From Seiridium cupressi (lineage: Eukaryota; Ascomycota; Sordariomycetes; Amphisphaeriales; Sporocadaceae): 64,000 nt of DNA. The position numbers were made by a program, and so were the translations under genes. Where the stretch lies: NCBI GenBank assembly GCA_036674765.1, contig JARVKI010000051.1:124001-188000 (forward strand), given 5' to 3'. Below are positions 56,961 through 64,000 of this stretch, piece after piece. The notes below the pieces were generated by a model. It was not told the origin of the DNA, ran no database searches, and saw only the letters and a list, made by a program, of their open reading frames with translations. Numbering within the stretch: position 1 is the stretch's first letter; each line of letters opens with the position of its first letter.

Positions 56961-58732
56961 ATGTCGGCTTCCAGCCAGTCCCAGCCGTCCACTAGTCCGG
57001 CAAATACCCAAGCTACAGGCTGCGTCGTTGATCCTCTCGATCTCCTCGATTTCTCCGAATACGACGGTCTCCCATACCAGTCGCCATCAGTGTCGCCGAC
57101 AACCAACTCGAAGCCACAGTTCAACCGCCGCGCGCCGTCCGCGACACCCAGCATAATGCCCTCGGGTCCTCAAATGCACGGCCCTAGCCATCGCTACGAC
57201 CAGTACAAGCAGCAGACTCCTTTCGTGCCCGGGGCCTTGGCTACGACCATGGCTGTCAACCAGCAAGTTGGTCACGTTGGATACACATTGGACTACGCTC
57301 AATCACGGGTGAGCCCGAATGAGGACATGTTCGATTTCAACGCCGGACCTTCTCCTAACATGGAACTCGACTTCGACTCTCAAGCCGATCCATCATTCTA
57401 CTTCCCCAGCGAGACTATCAACCCGAATGCCATTGGTGGCCGAGAACAGTCGCTGCCATCGCCCCCAGCCCTCCAGAGCAACATCGGCAGAATGTATCCT
57501 GGTATGCACCAGCAGCAAGCACTCGCCAAGGCTCAGGCCCAGCAGAGGCAACAGCAGCAAATCATTCAGCAGCAGCAACAGCAGAGGCAACAGGCCAAGC
57601 AGAAGGGTGTCCAGCCTTCGGATCCCATGGTCGAGCAAAAGATCACTCAGCTTCTCAACTCGATGAGGGCCAAGCCCAACGGCCTGGATGCAGGTGATTC
57701 ACCTATGCTTAACATGCCCAGGCCCAGGAAGGACGAAGATGATATGGACGAGGACGAGAGACTATTGAACAGCGAGGAAGGAAAGAAGCTTAGCAGCAAA
57801 GAGCGTCGCCAGCTCCGCAACAAGGTGTCCGCCCGCGCATTTCGCTCGAGGCGAAAGGGTAAGTCGATCGTCCATCTGCAGAGTCTACTGATGCTAACAT
57901 GGGAACAGAATACATCACCCAACTCGAGGCCGAGATTGCCGGCAAGGTCACAGAGAATGGCGATCTCCGCGCACAAAACCGTGCTCTCATGGAGGAGAAC
58001 AAGCGCCTGTCTGATTTGACGCGCATGCTCCTGTCTTCCCCGTCTTTCTCCAACTTCTTGGACCACCTCAGCCAGAACCCTAACGCCGCTCCCCAGCAGC
58101 AGCAATTGGCCGCCCAGATGGAGCAAAGACAATCAGAGCAGCGCCAGATGCCTAAGGATGTCAATGCTTACGCCGCTGCCCGCCAGGCTCAGCAGCAACA
58201 GATTGGCATGGTCATGATTCCAGAGCAGACCATGGACTTCTCCATGTTGAACATTGCCGAGTCGAGCGATGCTTACAACTACCAACCTCAGGTCTTCACT
58301 GTCCTCGAGACTCCTGAGATGCCCGAAATTGACACAGCCGTGCTCTCTGGCAAGACCTCCGACATCGTCCGTGACACTTTCGAGGCTTTCGAGAAGGCCG
58401 AGATCTCCATCTCCGAGGCACCTATCCTGCTAGAGTCGGCCAAGTTGCAAGGGCCCCAGATTCCTGCTGAGCAGGCCGTGACTGAGAAGGTTGTTGCCGA
58501 TCTCGACTCGGATATCTTTGATGAGACAACTGTTCCATCGCAGGTTATCAAAAGCCTGGCTGACGGCCTGTCAAGCACTGTTATCCCATCCGAGAAGGCT
58601 TCTGTGTACGAACTTGTTGATTCTTCAAACGAAGAGGCCGTTGCCTCAAGTGCTTTGGCAAGAGTCTCTAGACTCACTGCCAGCATAGAGGCTACCATGG
58701 CAAGGTTAGAACGCCTTACTATCGACTTATAA
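56961..58732 (+). CDS. bZIP transcription factor with glutamine-rich tract
   Basis: Two exons (56961-57858, 57909-58732) joined in phase give 573 residues. The first ~190 residues are S/P/Q-rich. A glutamine tract (QQRQQQQIIQQQQQQRQQ) lies near residues 195-212. The acidic DEDDMDEDERLLNSEEGKK precedes the bZIP basic region KERRQLRNKVSARAFRSRRK at about 280-299, with the invariant N-x7-R (N-KVSARAF-R). The intron falls exactly at the basic-region/zipper border. The heptad zipper follows (EYITQLEAEI, NGDLRAQNRALMEENKRL). A C-terminal ~270-residue region contains helical, acidic segments. It should be nuclear and dimeric. The MLLSSPSFSNFLDHLS stretch after the zipper may be family-specific, but I cannot name the orthologue. 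Confidence 0.92.
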
Positions 58733-60174
58733 GTTCTGTGTACACTTTTGTCTTGTCGGATCGGCGTTCACGGTTGCATAAAGGGGATATACCGGACTTG
58801 ATTGGACCCTGACTTGGCGTTGAGGATCAGATTAAATGCATTGTTTTCAAGGTACTGGCTTGGGAGGCAGCCATCTGCTACATATTTGTTTCGACTGTCT
58901 ATATGCTCCTATGATCCCGACATGGATCGAACTTTGTTTCTTTTTATTTGTATAGAAGAACCAGCCCTAGGGAGAGAGGCTTGGAATGGCGCGTCTCGTC
59001 TTATGATGATGATATTTGGAAAGAACTGGCTCTGGGAACGGCGTGATCATTGAATCAGCTGTAATAGAATAGCTGGCGATATGCCACTCAATATGGAATA
59101 AAGATTGTAAAAAACCTAGTAATTTTGGTTCAACTGTTTCTTGTGACAACACTTTTTCACCTGCCGTCCGTCGCCCCGCCCCGCACCCCTAAATGTTTCT
59201 CTTCAGCGTAAATTACCGATCCAAGTCATAAGAACAATGCTATTGCCACCAAACCTGCCAGTCTGTGTCCCATATTGACGAGAGAGGGTTCCTTTCTATC
59301 AATCAAGCATTTATTTTGCACCGTTAGTCTAGATTCTCGGGTTATTGTCCTACTCACATTTCTTAGAGGGTATCTTTTGGGAAGAGCCAGTATGTTACAG
59401 CTGTATGACGGAGTGAACGCAAGTCTCGACAGGAAATTTTATTTTTCTTACAAAATTTACACGATTTCAGCATCGTAGCTTTAATCTTAAAGCTTTTGAG
59501 GAATAAAAACTACTTGGGCAAGGAAAGAAGCTAAGAATTAAAGCCAGTCGCGTCGAGCTGGTCTGCCAATAAACATGCATAAGAGCCGCATTGTGACTGG
59601 CGCAAACCTGTCCGTGAAGATCAAACTATCATCGCAAAAGTTTCATTACTCGTCCACGGCTCTGTTTGAGGGAACGGTCGGAGCAAGATAAAATAGTGAC
59701 ATTGTTGACGTTTTCCCTTTTGGCCTATCTGTGTCGCAATTCCTTCCTCTAGTCCATCTGGTTGATCCGCAGGAGCCGAACGGGCGGATCACGGATGTGA
59801 CATCACCACTCCACACGCGCCTAGTAAGAACTGATCTCTCTCCTCGGCGCCCAATCGTACTGAAGACATTGCGTCCAAATGGCCCAGAGATCAGATGAGC
59901 GTTCCTGCATGAGCGGGTCATTACTCGATGTAGAGACATAAAATGGAGCCACAAATTATTGTTTGTATGCGTCATCGCTATGTGCAGTAGTAATCGATAT
60001 GCAATACACCACTGACAAGGCGATATAATTCGACACCTTTCCGAAAAAGCCTTTTCTACGAATGAAACCTCTAATAACAATATCCATACTATATCGGGCG
60101 CCTCGTTTTGTTTTGTTTTGTGTGCTGCTCAGTCCAGCCAGCGCTGTCGCTGATCAACATCCCACCAGCCCACC
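58733..60174. other. intergenic, no gene seen
   Basis: Short frames only. It contains the bZIP 3' flank and the leader of the SNG1-like gene, with a TTTTGTTTTGTTTTG run near 60105-60119. Confidence 0.55.
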
Positions 60175-61806
60175 ATGGCGGAACAGAACCATTTCAGCCA
60201 AGACGACTCTCAGAGAACCTTGAGCGGACAGGATGCAGAGAGTGGTATCGCAAAGCAGCCTCATCACTCGGTCGGGTTTTGGCATCCCCGCATGTCGAAG
60301 GTCAGAGCCCACGTGATCAGATCATGGGCTCAGACCGGTATGCCGCAGTACACTTCATTATCAGCTCGTAGGACTACAATTAATAAGGTTTCATAGTGCT
60401 CATCCTCGTGTGCTTCATCATGGCAGTCTTGGCGCTCTACTGGGCCGTATTGTTTCATGTCGAAGACAACATGCGAGCATTGACGGTCCAAGTGGTCGAT
60501 TTCGACGGCCAAGCACCATATAATAACATCGAGCCTTTCGTGGGACCAATGGTCACCCAACTCGCCCAGCAGACGGTCGATATGGAGGGGCCGTCTCTGG
60601 GCTATATCGTACTGCCGCCTTCGGATTTCAACAACGACCCAATAGCCGTCCGTCAGGCCGTTTACGATTTCCATTCCTATGCAGCGATCATCGTGAATGC
60701 AAATGCGACTGCACTGTTGATGGACGCCGTCGCCAACGGCAACACCACATACGATCCCACCGGCGCGATCCAGATGATCCTTCTGTCATCGCGAGACGAG
60801 ACGACGTACTACAACTATATCCTTCCCGAGTTCCAGACCTTTACCAAAATGTTCATGTCCCAGTTCGGGACCATGTGGATTCAGCGCCTCGCAAATAACG
60901 CTTCGGTCACGAAGGAGATGCTCGCCGCGGCGCCGAATGCTGTCAACCCTGGCGTCTCGTTCCTCCAGCTCGACTTGCGGCCGTTCCAGCCGCCCACTGC
61001 GACACCTTCCGTCACCATCGGTCTGATCTACTTGATCATCATGGCTTTCTTTTCATTCTCGTTCTTCGTCCCGATTCACCAGGTAAGGAAGCATCCCATG
61101 CACCGTAGCCGTACGGGATGATTAACATTTACAGAAATACATCACGCCGCAAGGTCATCCTCCTCTACACTTCTGGCAATTCATCATATGGCGCTGGGTG
61201 GCGACGGTGGTGTCTTATGTTCTCATCTCGCTTGCCTATTCGCTCGTGTCTCTAGCTTTCCTGATCCCATTCTGGCCACCCCCAGCGTCTCCAACAGAGG
61301 TAGCGATGAGCACGACCGCATACGGACGGGGCACGTTCCCCGTGTACTGGATGATCAACTTTGTGGGCATGATGGCGCTCGGCCTTGCTTCCGAAAACGT
61401 CACCATGATCGTCGGCCAGCCATGGACGGCCCTGTGGCTGATTTTCTGGGTCATATCCAATGTGTCGACGGCCTTCTATAGCATAGATCTGGCGCCCGGG
61501 TTCTTCAAGTGGGGGTACGCGTGGCCGCTGCACAATATCGTCGAGGCGAGTCGGTCCACGCTGTTTGACCTGCATTCGAGGATCGGCCTGAATTTTGGCG
61601 TGCTATTTGCCTGGGTTGCAATAAACACTGCGCTCTTCCCATTGTGCTGCTTCTTCATGAGGTGGAAGACGGAGAATGACAAGAGGAAAGCTGAGAAAGA
61701 GAAGGATCGATTTGTGGTGAATACCGAGGACGGCGAGAGGGAGTACAAGAAAGAGAAAGGGACGAAACCACCGATCAGGAAGAGGGGGTTTATGAGAGGA
61801 ATGTAG
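60175..61806 (+). CDS. SNG1-like DUF3533 membrane protein
   Basis: Three exons (60175-60337, 60388-61082, 61135-61806) join in phase to 509 residues. After a hydrophilic 50-residue N-terminus comes one TM helix (GFIVLILVCFIMAVLALYW) and a large ~190-residue extra-cytoplasmic loop with LGYIVLPPSDF, IIVNANATALL and TTYYNYILPEFQ, characteristic of DUF3533. About five TM helices follow (IGLIYLIIMAFFSFSFFVP, VSYVLISLAYSLVSLAFLI, MINFVGMMALGLA, ALWLIFWVISNVS, LFAWVAINTALFPLCCFF). The tail is very basic (KKEKGTKPPIRKRGFMRG). Yeast SNG1 confers resistance to nitrosoguanidine and affects membrane phospholipid asymmetry. A similar membrane role is likely here; the substrate is unknown. Confidence 0.9.
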
Positions 61807-62079
61807 AGGATGAGGTGGCAATCACTCGCAATACATAATCCGGATCATAGTAATGGTAAAATATTTGAACATCAGGGATTTGCTATAGAGCGCACCATGG
61901 TGTATCACTGTTGCTGATGCATGTTAGGATGAAAATATCATATCCGTGGTCCACAATCCCTTACCAACCTGGAATTGTAGACGTGAAGATGCGAAATTAC
62001 AGGCTATGGATGATGTTCGTTCGAAGTCGACTCGAAACATGCGACTCAAGTTTTCTATCTTCAAAGTATCAACGGCAAT
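61807..62079. other. short intergenic, convergent 3' ends
   Basis: The SNG1-like gene (+) and the mannosidase gene (-) converge here. Nothing else seen. Confidence 0.6.
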
Positions 62080-64000
62080 CTACAACTCAATCGAGCCAGA
62101 CGGTGCCCCGATATACGTATAACGCAAATCGCGCGACGGTACGCCCTTGATCTTGACAACAACATCTTCATCTCCCGGAATAATGTCGAGATTGTTGGCA
62201 CTGATGTTCATAGCTCGTGTTTCCTCGAAAACGAGTCCTTTGACAGGCCTCTCAGCGGTAATTCGGATCAGATTGACTCCGTCTTCGACCTCGGATATAT
62301 TGAATTTGATGCCCCTCTCAGAAAAGTCGAGGTACTTGAATGGCTGTGGCCATGCGGAATCCCTTGAAATTACTTCGTTGCCTACTGCCATGGTGGCATG
62401 GATCACGTATGGATCGTACTTGGCTAAGTCAAACGGCTTGGTGCGATCCAACAGATCCGCGTTAAGTGGTTTGATGGCTGACTTTAGAGTAGTTGTTACG
62501 GCATCAGCCTGCGCCACCAGCCGTTTAGTGACAGCAGGTAGCACATCCTCGCCTGTCTTTATAGAAATGAAACGGACCTTGATGTCGAGAGTCACAGGTA
62601 ACTAATTATGGTCAGCGTAGCTATTAATTGTTGGCTCCTGGAAATCACTTACTTGAAGACTATTGGCGACCCATACCTCAAACTCTGTACCCTCCCTGGC
62701 TTCCAGAGTGGGATCGACTTGACCAAGATCGAGCATATCGTTCATACGCTTCTGTGACCAGTTGCGGCAAGTTCTCGACGTAGCAATGGTACAAGGTTCC
62801 AAGGCTCTCTTGATAGAGTAAAAAGCCGGCTTCTTGACCCGGTAATGGTCTACCACAGCCCAAGATGTGGTTGGCCAGCAGTCGTTGAGTTGCCATACTA
62901 ATACACCTCCGCACTGGCGTTGTTGTTTGGTTCCCCAGAACTTCCTCCAAGACTTGTAGGCATAAGACATGGCCTCGGCTTGCACTATCTGTGATAGATG
63001 AATGAAAGAAGCAAGATCGTATTTCACTTGGAAATTCTCTGCAACGTAACTCGTGAGCCGGCGTTCGTGACCGATAGCTTTGTTGTGGAAGTCCATGGTG
63101 ACGGACCCTGGATACTGCTCAGCTGGTTGTGTGATCGCAGACTTGATCGTCTCCAGATGTGGATAAGCTATCATTCCAAATTCGCTAACAAAGCGGCCAC
63201 AGAGCTTGTCGCTGTATTGGTACTTCTCCATCGTCCCGTGCCAGACTATGTTGATCAGCGCCTGAGATACAAACTCGGAGGAAGGCAATTACGAGTGAGA
63301 CCAGGAATTCAATACCAATTGCCAAAGAAGTAAGATGCAATGATTTTGGAAAAAGAGAAGGCTTTCAATGGCCATGACTTACTGTTCCACTGATGTACGT
63401 CGCCAACGGTAGGATTATCAGTCCTCTTCCCATCCCCCCATGGGCTCGTAGGATGATAGACTGCATCCTTGTGCTCCTCCTCGACAACCTTGGGCAACAA
63501 GTATTCGTAGTAGTACCGTGCGGGAAAATCCGTCTTCAGCCACGACTCGGGATCCTTGTCCTGGTAATCGTATTTGAGCTTGTACTTCTCCTGTACTTGG
63601 TAGTCTTCATTACTACCAGCCCAGATTACAATCGAAGGGTGACTTCTGAGTAACCGTACATTCTGCCGTGCTTCTGCTTCGACTGAAGATCTGAATGATG
63701 GGTTCGCAGGGTAATTACCGCAGGCGAAGCAGAAGTCTTGCCAGACAAGTATTCCCAATTCATCGCAAGCTTCGTAAAATGAATCATCCTCGTAAATGCC
63801 GCCTCCCCAGATTCTGACCATGTTCTGGTTTCCCCCCTGGAGAAGTTTAACCCACTCATAGTAGTCTTTTCCCGTGAGGGCTGAGAGATGGTTCGATGCT
63901 GGAATCCAACACGAACCGCCAGCGAAAATATCAATACCGTTTATGCGAAAGTAGAAGGACTTGCCATATTGGTCCGGCTCTTGGACTAACTCGACCTTTC
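62080..64000 (-). CDS. beta-mannosidase (GH2), 3' part, cut by the window edge
   Basis: Removes terminal beta-mannose from mannan fragments or N-glycan stubs. Three exons are visible (64000-63383, 63245-62653, 62601-62080), about 577 residues, with the N-terminal sugar-binding domain off the right edge. The reading frame is open at 64000. Catalytic parts: NMVRIWGGGIYEDDSFYEAC, then VIWAGSNEDYQ with the acid/base Glu after Asn, and GRFVSEFGM with the nucleophile Glu. QCGGVLVWQLNDCWPTTSWA follows. The junction DVHQWN|IWHGTMEKYQ supports the first intron. The C-terminus is a beta-sandwich-type domain ending SGSIEL. No signal peptide can be judged because the start is missing. The enzyme resembles the intracellular MndB-type fungal group, but that is uncertain. 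Confidence 0.93.

Overview
The window reads as nuclear DNA of a filamentous ascomycete (Pezizomycotina). Genes are split by short 47-75 nt GT-AG introns (some longer), intergenic spaces are wide, and the families are typical of that group: a Zn2Cys6 regulator paired with a DHA2 MFS transporter, a Pth11-like seven-helix receptor, an intron-borne TPP riboswitch on thi4, an intracellular GH13 amylase and a GH2 beta-mannosidase. Nothing bacterial, mitochondrial or viral was seen. I cannot name the species. No tRNA, rRNA or CRISPR array was recognised by eye.

Layout. 1-9.2 kb is gene-poor, with short broken reading frames and a near-pure A/T island at about 6.53-6.71 kb. 9.2-14.6 kb (+) holds a 1743-residue kinesin-4-type motor. 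15.9-17.4 kb (-) holds a Pth11-like receptor with an unresolved middle. 18.3-23.6 kb is a divergent pair: a 14-TM MFS transporter (-) and a Zn2Cys6 regulator (+) with a ~680 bp shared promoter carrying a repeated 12-mer and a CCG/CGG inverted repeat. 25.7-26.5 kb (+) is a small membrane protein. 27.6-28.9 kb (-) is thi4 with a TPP aptamer inside a 5' UTR intron. 29.6-30.1 kb (+) is an alkyltransferase-like DNA-damage protein. 31.1-32.1 kb (-) is a phosphoglycerate-mutase-fold protein ending in a PIP-box-like motif plus a basic nuclear signal. 33.6-33.9 kb (+) is a 105-residue membrane-type protein.

37.4-39.0 kb (+) is a CXC-domain DNA-binding protein. 39.6-40.4 kb (-) is a broken secreted or GPI-anchored-type gene. 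41.5-43.4 kb (+) is a secreted serine beta-lactamase-fold protein. 43.8-44.4 kb (+) is a disordered 191-residue protein. 44.8-47.9 kb (-) is a 1015-residue acidic single-pass membrane protein with a 7-residue tandem repeat. 49.2-50.9 kb (+) is the alpha-amylase. About 6 kb without a supportable gene follows. 57.0-58.7 kb (+) is a glutamine-rich bZIP factor, 60.2-61.8 kb (+) an SNG1/DUF3533 membrane protein, and 62.1 kb to the right edge (-) the 3' part of a beta-mannosidase.

Most genes look like independent housekeeping or accessory functions, not one pathway. The clearest functional unit is the regulator/transporter pair. The clearest cis-regulatory element is the thi4 riboswitch. The most unexpected protein feature is the PCNA-binding-type tail on the phosphoglycerate-mutase-like protein. 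Exon borders were derived by hand from GT/AG sites, phase continuity and family sense, and were not tested against transcripts.
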